The notes under the pieces were generated by a model, which was not told where the DNA came from, searched no databases, and was given only the letters and a program-made list of their open reading frames with translations. The position numbers and the translations under genes were made by a program. Shown one piece after another: positions 45,468 through 56,876 of a stretch of DNA of 64,000 nt (position 1 is its first letter; each line of letters opens with the position of its first letter). This stretch comes from Verpa conica (lineage: Eukaryota; Ascomycota; Pezizomycetes; Pezizales; Morchellaceae), in the NCBI GenBank assembly GCA_033030425.1, contig JAUFSD010000005.1:1167001-1231000 (forward strand), given 5' to 3'.

Positions 45468-47631
45468 TCAAATCTTAGAGCTTAATACTTTCTTCGCCTC
45501 CCTGTGCTGTGTGATCCTTTCCGAAGCCCACCAGGAGCCAATAGTTACCCCCATCAAAGCTACAGTGACTACGATATACACCCATATTTCCTTAGCCACT
45601 GTGATATGTGAAACAACCCTCCCATCTTTCTCTTCAAGTTTAGAATGTATGATGTTCATCCCAAAAACGGTCTGTACAAATATCAGAGACGTTTCATTGC
45701 GAGGCGGATATAGAACTGAATGCCTACCGCAACAAAAGTCGCTGGAAGGTACATCATTGCAACAATGGTGATTATCTTCACTGTGTGAGAATCTCGTTTC
45801 GTCCTCTGGGAAATTTCAAGCATCTGCAAAGCATCATCCCTAGATTTCTCGGCAGCTATGAGTAAACGGCGTGTGCCCTCCGAGTAATCCTTGATAGTAG
45901 AGTCGTTCCGAAGCTCAAGGAATGTTTTTGCCTATACTTGTAGTGTTAAAGGTGTGCGTGAGAAAAATATGACAGTGAACCTCACCATCTTAGCTGAACC
46001 ATCCACAACCTGTAGGATCGATCTCAAATTCCGCTGTAGTGATTTTATACGATACTCCTGATGCGCAAGTATCTCTGAAGACTCCAAGAAGAGCCCGCTT
46101 CCTGATATCAACTGCAGGTCTCTCAAATGTAATAGGTACCTTTGAAAGCCTAGGATAACATCCAAATTCGATTCAAGAACTTGTAAACCCGCTAGGATCT
46201 TATCCCTGAAATACCTTTGAAGTTTCCGATAATCCGAATAACTCAGTGGGATATCACCAGAAGTTCTGAAGTTATCCATTTGGTCGTTAGAAAGTACTAG
46301 CAATGGCTTACGCTATAACGTAGACCATGGGTCAGTTATAAATGGTAAAGATCCAAGTAGTGGTCAAACAAACTAGCTGCGTCAACTCCTCCTCTAAGTA
46401 CGCTACGTATTCTTCCCAGTTTTCCATGGCGCTGACTAAATAGCTAAGGTGCAACGATACCGGGTCTGGCTGCGGCAATTTTTTGAAGTTCCCTTGTTGT
46501 ATTGCCTCAAGTAGTACCCCCTTTACTTGTGTCGAAGGCTGAATATAGATATGTACGGAGGCTTGAGTCCTAAAATCATATTTGAGATAAAAGCCCATTT
46601 TCCGTACTGCCCAAGGATCTATAGTATCCCCGATATGGCGCTGAACATGCACAAAGCTGAAACAAAGCTCTAATACCCATGTATCAGCATGAGTATTATC
46701 TAGTGAAGGATTTCGGCCTACCTGAGCAAGCGACGGAGTCGCTAGGTGTTTCTATGCTCATCTTCATTCGAAATCCCGAGAAGGATACAATCGGCTCAAG
46801 ATTTCGCTTCTTGAAGAAACCTATAACATTCAGGAAATATGGGAACACTTGGTGAAATGTAAAAGCTTTCGAAGCATTTCTTCAGTTATGAACATTTCGC
46901 TCCACGAGTTTTTTTATTCAATTAGGCTGAAACAACTTAGCGTCAAAGCTTCTAAGGGGTAATGAGGAAAATTCTCTGGATTTGAAGGCGAGGGAGGAGG
47001 GTATCTAAGGTAGAATGCCTGCATCGGCTCGTACCGAGAACTTCCGTAGGTGACTATTTTGGGATCCGTTCTTAGAATACTCCGTACGATTGCAAGTTCT
47101 TCCTTAAAAACTCTCCTCTTTATTATCCAAACTTTTCCAGGCGCTTCGTATATAGGCTAATAGCTTTTGGATTGAGCAACCTACAATGATCTGAAATGGA
47201 ATTCCTTCTGATCCTAGAATTAAATGTTAGCGGTGAAAAAGCTAACTCGATAGAGACACAAACCATCAGTATGCCCTCTAGATTGTTCATATCGGCCATT
47301 AAATTAGTTACCTTTCTGTTAGCAAGGCACCTGAAGTTTCCATTAGGATGGGGCACAAACAAACATCTGTTGATGGTTCAGGTAGACCCCATACTTCCAA
47401 CCTTGGATTTATAGTACAAAACAGCTTATCTCTCTCAGCGGTAAGGCGGGAGGAGTATACGGACAAGTCCGGGCGGATACTACTACAAACAGGAAGATTT
47501 AGGGGGTAACTTTCCCAGCCATCAAATTCCGGTGATGCGTTCATTTCTTCCAATTGTTTAGCATTCATGAGTATGTTTTTGGAACTTGGCTGTAGTGAAG
47601 AACCATTTCGGGGGCTATTGTTTGAAGCCAT
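45468..47631 (-). pseudogene. CorA-like membrane transporter gene, 5' half damaged
   Basis: The 3' exons are clear and in frame: 46669-46374, 46312-45986, 45931-45728 and 45671-45468. They carry IDPWAVRKMGFYLKYDF, the fungal CorA-like cytoplasmic domain, then MMYLPATFVATVFGMN (first membrane helix with the GMN signature of Mg2+ channels) and a second helix IWVYIVVTVALMGVTIGSWW. Upstream, exon 47631-47312 gives a fitting N-terminus (FDGWESYPLNLPV). The middle exon ending at 46722 reads well (FPYFLNVIGFFKKRNLEPIV) but needs two repairs: a TAA at 46916-46914 where GAA-TAA-AAA suggests CAA became TAA, and one missing base near 46875. The parts between 47213 and about 47000 are unresolved. Probably a decaying copy of a magnesium-transporter-like gene. 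Confidence 0.7.
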
Positions 47632-48226
47632 GGTTGCTTCCCTGTAATTGAAACTGGCAAAGAATATTAGAGATATGCCGGGTTTGAATAGTCAAGAGCA
47701 GCTCTACGATCGGAAGATTTTAGGCTCTATCTAATTTTCAACAAATAAAGAAATGACATCGCAGTACACACCATGTGTATTTGGATACACACGAATAATA
47801 TAAATGAGAGACTTGCCACCCCTATCTTTGATATGCAGTCCTGTATAATATAGGGCGGGCAGCGATCCGCAGCTCGCGATATTTACTGTGCCCTAGCTAG
47901 GAAAATTAATGGACTAAACGGACTGCTTCCCGTAGGCGGCCTAGAACGTGACATACTGTAAGAGAGCACTGATAGCCGCTGAGCGCCTTTTAGAACGCCC
48001 CAGCAAGAAATCCCAGAACGGTTCTCGCCGGTGCCCGCCTAGATTGCATGTAACTACTAAGTACATCACTTAATACGTCTATGTTTCTCGCTCTATTTAC
48101 TGGGGCTGTGGTTTTCTTGTTGTCGCAGAGCCTCATTGAGGAAGCTTACGTAACTACCAATCATCACTCAGGTTGGCTTGGCGATACGATAGTGATAGTG
48201 ATAGCAACCGATTCCACAGTTGCTCA
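47632..48226. other. Intergenic flank left of transposon E2
   Basis: Promoter side of the CorA-like gene. Nothing else seen. Confidence 0.4.
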
Positions 48227-48234
48227 CCCATAAC
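48227..48234. repeat. Target-site duplication of E2, left copy (CCCATAAC)
   Basis: Eight bases identical to 53659-53666, directly outside both ends of the element. Eight bases is the rule for hAT transposons. Confidence 0.92.
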
Positions 48235-48307
48235 CAGTCTTATTGACGGTTCGGTCGAACCGCGGTCGACGCCGGTCGCACAATGCCAAGTCAGTCCAGT
48301 CGGACCA

Positions 48308-48337
48308 CAGTCAGACTAATTAGGACCACAGTCGACT
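48308..48337 (+). repeat. E2 subterminal 30-bp inverted repeat, left
   Basis: Starts CAGTCAGACTAATTAGGACC and is the exact reverse complement of 53556-53585. Many shorter CAGTC/GACTG and GGTCG units surround it on both sides, as expected of subterminal transposase-binding sites. Confidence 0.9.
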
Positions 48338-48386
48338 GTGGACTGCATGAGGACTGCATGGAGGCTCCTAGATGCAGTGGATTGAA

Positions 48387-48449
48387 GATAGAATTTGCGT
48401 TGATGGAGGCACATTGAATGGAGGTGGATAGAATTTGCGTTGATGGAGG
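48387..48449. repeat. Short 40-bp tandem duplication in E2
   Basis: A 23-bp block beginning GATAGAATTTGCGTTGATGG occurs at 48387 and again at 48427, before the oxygenase promoter. Confidence 0.75.
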
Positions 48450-48504
48450 TGAATAGAATGTACATTGAAGTAAATAGAATAGTGAGCTAGTGTGATATCT
48501 GTGC

Positions 48505-48511
48505 TATAAAA
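48505..48511 (+). promoter_or_regulatory. TATA box of E2 oxygenase gene
   Basis: CTATAAAAG, 236 bp before the ATG, followed by a pyrimidine-rich stretch (48520-48555). Confidence 0.55.
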
Positions 48512-48746
48512 GACACGCTGTTTCCCCCTTTCCCCCTTTCTTTCTTCTTCCTCATCCACACTTCTTAGCTGTTCAGAACTGATTAACATCATCTGGCGGG
48601 TAAAAGTCATTTTCTTAAGAAATTTTGAGGTGGCTGTGTTTTTTTCCTTAATTTTTTTTTCTCTCAGTTAAAACAACCCAAGTATTGCAAGACGTAGTCT
48701 TGCATACAGGCTAATAAGTATTGAGCGTAGCTCTTTCTTGGAAGCA

Positions 48747-50027
48747 ATGGACAACAAACTTTCAGTACTCCAGTTTCCCATGGCACCAATGCGTACCGAC
48801 AAAGGAAAATTAAAAGCACCCCCCTATCTTGCAAAAGGCGACAAAAAGGACCTAAAACCTGCCCATTTAAATGATATCATTGATCATCAGTATGAACCCC
48901 ATGAAGCTCGAGCTATGGACGAAAACCACTCCAACTACGAAAAGCCAATTTCAGATAGAGATTTTGAAAAAAAACTCAATAAGTGGATGTGCTTGGCAAA
49001 GCCCACAAAAGAAAAATGCGAATTGGCAAAGCAACAAAAACAAGAAGTGTTTACTCATACATTTGGCGTACATAGTAAGTAAACTCTATATTCATAAAAT
49101 GAAAATACTAATTAATTTAATTTAGACAATATAATTGAAGTTTTTCTAAACTACAATCTGGACGACAAACGAACGCCTACTTCTTTACCTCATGGAACTC
49201 TTGACGACTTTGACTCACTCGGTAGTCAATTTACCCAAATTAAACTCCAGAACGGTGGATTTTATGTTGCTCTTGACAATCAATATCGGCGAATTTTTGT
49301 TCTTTTCAGCTCTGGTTTTGATATGGTTTATGGTCCGAAAATTGGGAGATGGATTGTGGAGTCAACAACATACAATATTGAAGAATATTGCGCGATTCAG
49401 CCACCACACATGCCACAAGATCAAAGACATAAAGAATATGAAGAATGGTTGCTTAGAAATCCACAATTTTGTTGGACCCCTTGGGCTAGAGCAGGAGTAT
49501 TTCATTGGGGGACTTGGATGGAGCGTGGACATATCGACAAAGGATCCTGCATTACTAGGGATACTAGCAACATTCCTCAACATGTTAAACCAGTTTTAGC
49601 AAAGCTTTTTCGAACTTTCGGCAATGTTACCAGAGCCAAAAGAATTTTACTTGGAGCTATCAATAGTGATATGAGAGATCTTTGTCAAACAATTGTTGAA
49701 CAGATGCCAGTGGAAAAAAAGCTATTCTGGATTACTAATAAAAAGGAATGCTTTGCTCTTCGTGCTTGCTTAGTCAATGTTTTCACAGAACCACATTATG
49801 ACGCTGGAGATTTGGATGAAGGTTGGGCATTAATGGCGCCATTAGGTGAGTACAAAGGAGGTGATCTTTGCATTACTCAATTAAAAAGAAGGTTTGAGTA
49901 TAAACCTGGAAGTATTGGTGCTATTATGGGTAGTAAATTGGAGCATTATACGTTATCTTGGAATGGTCTTAGGTATTGTTTAGTATCTACTTTGCATGAA
50001 GCTTTAAAACATGAATATAATTTGTAA
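48747..50027 (+). CDS. 2OG-Fe(II) oxygenase of hAT transposon E2
   Basis: Exons 48747-49074 and 49126-50027 (51-bp intron GTAAGT...TTAG) join to 409 aa. Residues 1-109 are charged and probably flexible. The C-terminal domain shows a full iron/2-oxoglutarate set: H333-x-D335 in EPHYDAGDLD, then GGDLCITQL, KPGSIGAIMGSKLEHYTLSW with the second metal histidine H383, and R392 (GLRYCLVS) to bind the 2-oxoglutarate carboxylate. H-to-H spacing is 50 residues and H-to-R is 9, the norm for this fold. The closest group I can name is the fungal Tet-like 2OG-Fe(II) oxygenases. Substrate is unknown; DNA or RNA bases are the favoured guess from the TET/JBP link. It converges on the transposase gene. The start is the first ATG in frame after the promoter. 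Confidence 0.82.
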
Positions 50028-50104
50028 AATAGAACTTAGATTAAAAACTAATTAAGTTTTTTACATGTATGAAAAAATATATATAATTAAAGATGTTTAC
50101 TACA

Positions 50105-50400
50105 CGTCCACACAACGTGCTCATACTACGCGTCCACACAACGTGCTCATACTACGCGTCCACACAACGTGCTCATACTACGTGTCCACACAAAGAGTTC
50201 ATACTACGCGTCCACACAAAGAGTTCATACTACGCGTCCACACAACCTGTTCATACTACGCGTCCACACAACCTGTTCATACTACGCGTCCACACAACCT
50301 GTTCATACTACGCGTCCACACAACGTGTTCATACTACGCGTCCACACAACGTGTTCATACTACACATCCACACAATGTATTTATACAATACGTCTACACT
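50105..50400. repeat. 26-bp minisatellite in E2
   Basis: About eleven copies of a 26-bp unit close to CGTCCACACAACGTGCTCAT followed by ACTACG. The unit is not a multiple of three, so each of the three frames reads the same STQ-HTTRPHN-like nonsense. More decayed copies of the CCACACAA core continue to about 50700. It separates the two convergent genes. Confidence 0.9.
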
Positions 50401-50783
50401 ACAAAATAATTTTTAGCAATATGTTTAAATGACTAGTTCACATAAAGTGCCCGCTCAATCAGTCTCTACAAAAAGCCACATAAAACATCCACATAAAAAG
50501 CCCATACAACCAGTATCTATAATATGTCCACTCCACTGGTCTCCACAATTCATCTACCCAACTAGTTTTCACGACTCATCTACGCAACCATACTCTACAA
50601 CCCATCCACGCAACCAGTTTCTGCAACATATCCACGCACCCAATCTTTGCCACATATCTACGTAACTAGTTTCTCCAATACATTCATCTAACCAGTTTCT
50701 ATTATACATTTACTGTATTGCTAGTTATTTACTTTAATTTGTCAGTATTTTAGAATCTAATAAACAATAGTTATAAGGACTAT

Positions 50784-53317
50784 TTACTTAATTGTTTCTA
50801 ATCGTAAACTGTCTTGTTCACTTTTTTCTAACATATCGGATATTTCAATTGCTGAATCAAACGCAATTAATCCTGCTTTTGCCCATGACTTTTGACATTC
50901 GCCAGCTTCTATTGTACAGCTATCAAGTCGGTTTCTTCGATCGGTAATCTGTTGTTTTGCACTGATAATATGATTAGCTTATATTTCTATTAGTTAAAAT
51001 ATAATTATATAGTATATTACCTGCTAAAAACACGTTCACATTCAGCAGACATTGCAGGAATAGAAAATGTATCTAGTGCAAGTATCGATAAACGGGGATA
51101 AAGTTGTCGGGCTTCAATCCACCAAGTGATAGGATTCTCTAAAATATCATCGTTTTGATATAGCCATCGCAGAAACCTGTCTAATTCATCTGTATTGGTG
51201 TGGGTTGATAGTTTAGGCTTTTTAAAATTCCGAGCAAAATCAGATGCAGTTCCTGTACTTGAGGTACTAGGATTAAAATCCCGTTTTGATGAACTAGAGG
51301 AAGATATTTGTTCAGTATGAAGAACTAGGTTTTTGTAAGTTGTTTCCCACAATATTTGAACCAATTCTTTTGCTTTTACTGTCCATTCTGGTCTTAATCC
51401 CCATCCATTTTTGATATCATCAAAAAATCCATCCATATTAGGATTCAGAATAATCGACGCACAAATAATAGGGGATAAACTTGTTAAGGAGTAGTATTTT
51501 TCAAGTTTTGTCCATGCCAGATCAAATGCTGAATACAGTACTACCGATTGACCTTTAAGTGAAGTTCTGGAATGAAGGAGGTGTCGACGAAAAAATTCAA
51601 AAGATGGATAGATATTGAATAAAAGACTTTGAGTTTGATTTCCTTCTAATGAGAGTGTTTCATTTCGGAATGGTACCAAAAAGTTAAATATCGTTTGGAG
51701 AACTATCCAATCCGAAGGCGTAAGTTGGTCTTTTGCTATAGAGTGTTTCGAATCGTTTGAAACCAAGTTTTGAATATGCAAATCAATAGCTAATTGAAGT
51801 TCTAGTGCTCGTTCTAATCCATCATGATCACCCGTCCATCTAGTAACATTGCCAAGAATTAGTCCTCGAGCTTGTGTGGTTTTACCTAATATAGTTTTAA
51901 CCGTAACGCTAAAAGCTTGACGGCGCTGTGGACTTCCTTGAATCCATACTGTTAGATTTCGAAGCTTTCCTAATGGTCCAATTTTTCTCCAACTCTCCAT
52001 CGCTAAATTTTCCTTTTCAATTGTATTTTTTTCTTCATAAGATCCTTTTAAACGCAAGGACTTCTTTCCATACAAAAAGACTTTAACTACTAAGTTTAGT
52101 ATATGTCCATAACAACGTATATAACGTTGATCCGCATTGAATGTTGGATCTGTAGGACGTGTACGGTTTTGGTTGATTTGGGTTTGAATGAATTGAAGAG
52201 CGGTTGTATTATTGCTAGCGTTATCAAGAGTGAAGTAACCGAGAGTTCTTTGTACTTGGAATTCGGTAATTACCGACCATACTAGTGCGCCTTGGTTGTC
52301 ACCACTATGTGCTCCGATTAGGTCCCTTAAACCTAACAATCCATGCCGGATAACACCACCACTATCAAGCCAGTGTCCAACTACTCCAAGCAGTGCAAGA
52401 TTATTTGGAGAGGTCCAAAGGTCAAAACTCATATGTATTGAGGAGACCGCACTAGAGAGCAGTGTTTTGACCCGTTCTTTATTAGCCGTAAACGAGTTTA
52501 CTACCCATGTAGCAATAGTAGATGATGATTTAGGAAGAGCTTTAGTTAACTCGGTAAAAGAAGCTTGCTAATCAAAAGTTAGTTTATATAGAATAGAGAA
52601 TATTAAATTCCACTTACAACCGCACAAAGATACATGAGTAACAGCTTTAAAACTGGAGAAACTGCTTGATTGAAAGGTATATTATGCATGATAATCCACC
52701 GTATAAAAAGATGTTTAAAAACATCTTTATTGAATGCTAGTTTAGGTAAAGATGAGATATTGCTTTGGTCGTATACTAGAGTGGGTATTGGAGGATCGGA
52801 TACGGAGTTTTTAAAATTTGAGGCTAGTGGTGATGAAGGACTTCCATTTCGGTAAAATTCATGGTATTTAACCAAATGATCTATTGCATTTTTGGTTGTG
52901 GTATCGGCATAATGTACAGCGGTTTCTGGATTTGGACCTATTTATAAAATGAATTTAATTAAACCATTTAAATAGAAAAGATTAGTAGGATTGGATCTTA
53001 CATAAATGACATCTCCACCGGTTTCTTATAACCCCGTATCTATCAGGACCTTGATATAAACCGCCATGCCTCCATATCCAACTAGTTCTTTCTCTAGCTT
53101 TGGGAAGAAATGCTTCTGGAATCAATCCTTGTGAATGACTACGTTGTAATCCCGATGGATTTGTACTAATTGATCCGGAAACACTACCAGAAGCACTAGC
53201 TGTAAGCGAATTTTCCGGGTTTTCATTAGAGCTTGACGCAACAGAAAACGTATCAAATGGTTCTGATTCTGGATCTAATAAAGCTGATAAAAGCTTTGAA
53301 TTGATTCTATTGTCCAT
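50784..53317 (-). CDS. hAT transposase of E2
   Basis: Four exons (53317-53002, 52937-52618, 52567-51021, 50961-50784) with introns of 64, 50 and 59 bp give 786 aa without a stop. A BED-type zinc finger spans the first junction: C103-x2-C106 (WRCHLC), H126 and H131. The RNase H-like core begins at SFDLWTSPN (D261). The second acidic residue is D327 in GYFTLDNASN, followed by C364-x2-H367 (CYGHILNLVV). The third lies in SAECERVFS (E721/E723). The C-terminal dimerisation part continues across the last intron as ITDRRNRLDSCTIEAGECQK. All canonical hAT motifs are present. It should bind the subterminal repeats and move E2 by cut and paste. The ATG chosen is the first true ATG in the frame. Confidence 0.93.
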
Positions 53318-53555
53318 TTGTAACAAAAATTTTACTTTCAGTGATGGTGGTTGTAGAGAAATTATGATGATTTGAGTGGAATTTTACGCGACGTGTCAAT
53401 TTATATCTCAATCTATATTACTATTCAATGCACAACCATATAATATACAAAATCTTTTAATTTGTAGCTATTATTCATTATAATTCTGCTCTTTCACTAG
53501 AATTTTATAAAAATATAAATTCTAATTATATAATGTTTTTGTTCTTTAGACTGAT

Positions 53556-53585
53556 AGTCGACTGTGGTCCTAATTAGTCTGACTG
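53556..53585 (-). repeat. E2 subterminal 30-bp inverted repeat, right
   Basis: Exact reverse complement of 48308-48337. Confidence 0.9.
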
Positions 53586-53658
53586 CAGTCGGACGGCGCC
53601 CAGCCAGTCCTCCCGGTTCCGTCTAATTTTAAGACCGACTAGACTGTTGGTTAAACTG

Positions 53659-53666
53659 CCCATAAC
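53659..53666. repeat. Target-site duplication of E2, right copy (CCCATAAC)
   Basis: Identical to 48227-48234 and directly after the right terminus (TTAAACTG). Confidence 0.92.
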
Positions 53667-54551
53667 ACACCTGGCCTTATATTCCTTCCTAGAGTCCCGG
53701 GAGGCTGGGGTTTGGGACCGGGGCAATGTTCTGCGATCCTTCCCGGGGGACCCTTCTTCAGGGGCATGGGGGCAGCAGCCGACAGTTAGGCGGTAGACAG
53801 AAATCTCTTATCTCTGGGCGAGGCTATAGATTTACTCTGCGAACTCCTGTCCGGTGATTGTATCTACCATTATAATTACCTGTGTATAAGTACATTGATA
53901 CTGCAGAAGAAATTGATGATCTTGCAAGACTTTCTCTATGACGCTAAACGTTTAAGAACAAAACAGTGGCTACGTGCGTAGAAGTGTTCTCCTACGCGTA
54001 CTAACTAGCACTGTACCAGCCTCCCCTAACTCAGGTCATGCTCCAACCTTTATGCTTCTATTCAGATTCTCTTGGGATCATCCTTCCTCACCAATTAATC
54101 CGATTCGATCAAATCCAACTCACTCTTCAACCATCAGTTAGACTCCCCGTACCAGAAACGTTGGTTACACGTACTTGAGACAAAGCTCTCGGCACGTGTA
54201 GATGCCAGACATCCTCAATTGACTTGGGAAGTTAAGTCAGAAAACCATCGGTAGCGAAGAATGAGAATACTCTCACCTCCCACGTGCAAGGCCCAAGCCC
54301 CTGTGAGACAAAGAGCCTCGTCAGTAGACTTGCAAGCTTTCCTCTATCGACATATCGACCTCCGAGTAGAACCCTAACAGACCGTCTGACTAGGCGTCAA
54401 AGTCATTGACAGTATTGCTGGGTGGGTGTCTTTGATCGTGGGGGATTTCTTTTTTCAAATCGAGGTTCCGGTTTGAGACATCGTGGCGTATTCTAATGGC
54501 TGCCTATGCGTTCATCACCCCGCACCATCGTAAGCGAGAAAGGTTACCCTA

Positions 54552-54673
54552 TACTCGTAATCTCATGGTGTTTATAGAGTAGACTGTTATTGCATGTAAA
54601 AATGCACCAAGGCGGTAGCTTTGTACGGTATGCAATAGCAGTCCATTCTACAAACGCCATGAGACTACGAGTA
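54552..54673. mobile_element. Hairpin MITE-like element
   Basis: Two 44-bp arms (54552-54595 and 54630-54673) are inverted copies with six mismatches, all transitions, around a 34-bp loop. TA stands at both outer edges, as after Tc1/mariner insertion. No coding capacity. Confidence 0.65.
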
Positions 54674-56676
54674 GAATTTTCTAAGATTATAAATCAAATG
54701 GTCTCCTCTGGTAGGCCAATACTATTATATTATTAAGGGGGTTTATGTACGTTTGGTAACCCGAGATGTCAGCCCAGCCTATATCATCAGCCTGCATAAG
54801 CCGCCAAAATTCGAGGAACAAAGTCAGTATTGATCCAGTAATATCAAAGTTCTTCTCTCCAAATCGTTGAATCTAGACTGCATGATTGTACTTGAAGCAA
54901 GGCTTGATCTGCCTCAACACAAATACGAAGGATTAGATCTCACGCATAAGTGCTAATCCAGAGAGAAGGCTACTTCTGCACTCACCACCCATGAATGCAA
55001 AAGGATTATTTTTATGCACCCTTATCACTCAACTAAGTGGGTCCGGATTATCAGCGCCAGGTTCCTACCAGTCAGATGGAGGATTAATAGGATATTAGAT
55101 GATAGCTTTAGTTGCGAGACGCCCTCACCCCCAAATCCGAGTATACCCGCTTAATTATAAGAATATTTTACTATCTAGCACCTTGACCAGGCGGCTAAGC
55201 TCTAAATAGCCTAGTTCTTAAATCGCCAGTTATAAAGTCACGGCATTAATCTCATATATCCTATGTCTTGTTCCTCGACAGCCTTACTGGAAATGACTAT
55301 AGGATTGATTTTTCTTTACTATGCTGGATTGTTGTGAATCGAGAGAAATAATCATTGTTTGAAGGATAGGAGTGTCATTATGCATGCAGAATTTTACAAG
55401 ATGCCAATATACGCAATGTCACTACAGTGCTGCGATACTGGGCTGACAAAGAAGCCCACATAAATCTAGTTCTGAGTCGCTAAATATTTCTAATTGTCTC
55501 TATAAAGTGGAGCCTACCTGAAGGAAGTGGCGTTATGTATATGCACAGGCTGCTCAAAAACAGAGTGGTGATCAGGTATTGGTGCATTCTTTCCCGAAAT
55601 CTCATTTTGATCCAATAGTATCATCACAAAATTTACCCGTCTAGACCGTCATTGCAGCAATAGGAGCCACTTCAGAATCATACGAATACTTCTGGCATGT
55701 TGGTATAGACAAACACCAGCATAGCCTCCGTATTTCCCCAAACCTGCATACTGAATGGTTATTACGCACATAGAAAAATAACCCGATGATTGTATCTGTT
55801 CGACCTGTCCAAGGCTGCTGTAAATATTCGAAGCATCGATTGATTGCGATTCTTCCTTCAACCAAGCAATCCAGTAGAGTACTGTTCACGGTGTTGCCTT
55901 GGGCCAATTCAAAATTCTCCTCTTAGAATTTAGGCAAATGACGCTCATTCGAGACTCCCTGCGGGGGGGAGGGCGACCAATTAGATAGCTCTATGGTCCC
56001 GCATCGATTCGGAATCTAACCCACTGTATGCACATCTACAATGTATAGTGCGCACCGAATTTTATGGTATTAAATCTAGAGCAACCCCAACCAGACAGCC
56101 GATCGATGCCTACCCACTGAACCTGGAGTTTTAGCGTTAGAGAAAAGAAAAATCTAGAGCATCGAAGGTTTCCTGCAGGGTTAGGGTTTTATTGCACCTA
56201 GCACAGCCTATACCCCGAATTGTCTACCGTTTGATAATTGACGACTTCATAACCCTTTAAGCCTACCTAAAAAATATTTTTAGGTCTATTGAAGTATTTC
56301 CAGTCACTAAATGTTATTCCCTTGTCCTACTAGTTCTTCTAGCCACTAGGATGTAGGATTAGATCACTGGTACATAGGATAGATTGACTTAAGTTTATCC
56401 CATTGAGTATTACCAAAAATTACAAGCTACCAGGTCGGTTAATTAGATTAGCAGGGCGTTAGACTGCAGCTAGTATCCCAAGTTTTTGGCCCACAAAACC
56501 TTGCACTTGGATCGGCCAAAGCCATGGTGCGCACTAGGCCATGGTTCCAGTGAGGAAAACCCAGGGCTGCAGCCGATCCAGATGCTCTGGTGTAAAGTTT
56601 ACCAAAGGCCCTGGAAATTCCAGCCTGATCTCCCTATTACAGGGGGAATTCAAAATTTTACAAGGCACGGTTACAG

Positions 56677-56876
56677 TACCGTATTGACTCGATAAATTGG
56701 CTATGCGGGCGCCGCCGCCACCTCCTATCAAATGTAGACCTGCTATCTGATCGTAAGGATGATTATCATGAGCTAGCTTTGATGGGTTTAAAGGAAGCTC
56801 AAAAGAGTTTAGAGAAGACTATTAAGCATAGGTGGCGTTGACGCCCGCATAGCCAATTTATCGAGTCAATACGGTA
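56677..56876. mobile_element. Tc1/mariner-type MITE
   Basis: A perfect 35-bp inverted repeat (56677-56711 and 56842-56876) starts TACCGTATTGACTCGATAAA. Weaker inverted similarity continues about 18 bp further inwards (GCCACCTCCTAT against ATAGGTGGC). TA lies at both ends, consistent with a TA target duplication and termini CCGTATTGACTCG. The 130-bp centre has no gene, so the element would need a transposase from elsewhere. Confidence 0.75.

Larger units (their letters stand above)
48235..53658. mobile_element. Complete hAT transposon E2 with oxygenase gene
   Basis: The 5,424-bp unit starts and ends with CAGT in inverted orientation and is flanked by a perfect 8-bp duplication, as in the hAT superfamily. 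The outer termini agree at about 13 of 23 positions; nearly all differences are C/T or G/A. A perfect 30-bp inverted repeat lies further in (48308-48337 and 53556-53585). Inside are an oxygenase gene (48747-50027, +), a 26-bp minisatellite, and a four-exon hAT transposase gene (53317-50784, -) whose 787 codons are open. The copy therefore looks complete and may be active. Carrying a second, enzyme-coding gene is not usual for hAT elements. Confidence 0.93.

Noticed and set aside
50065..50432. Three overlapping STQ-HTTRPHN-like frames.
   Set aside because: All three come from the 26-bp minisatellite read in different registers.
55641..55907. Minus-strand 88-aa frame.
   Set aside because: No recognisable domain, no splice partner, and low complexity in flanks; treated as chance.
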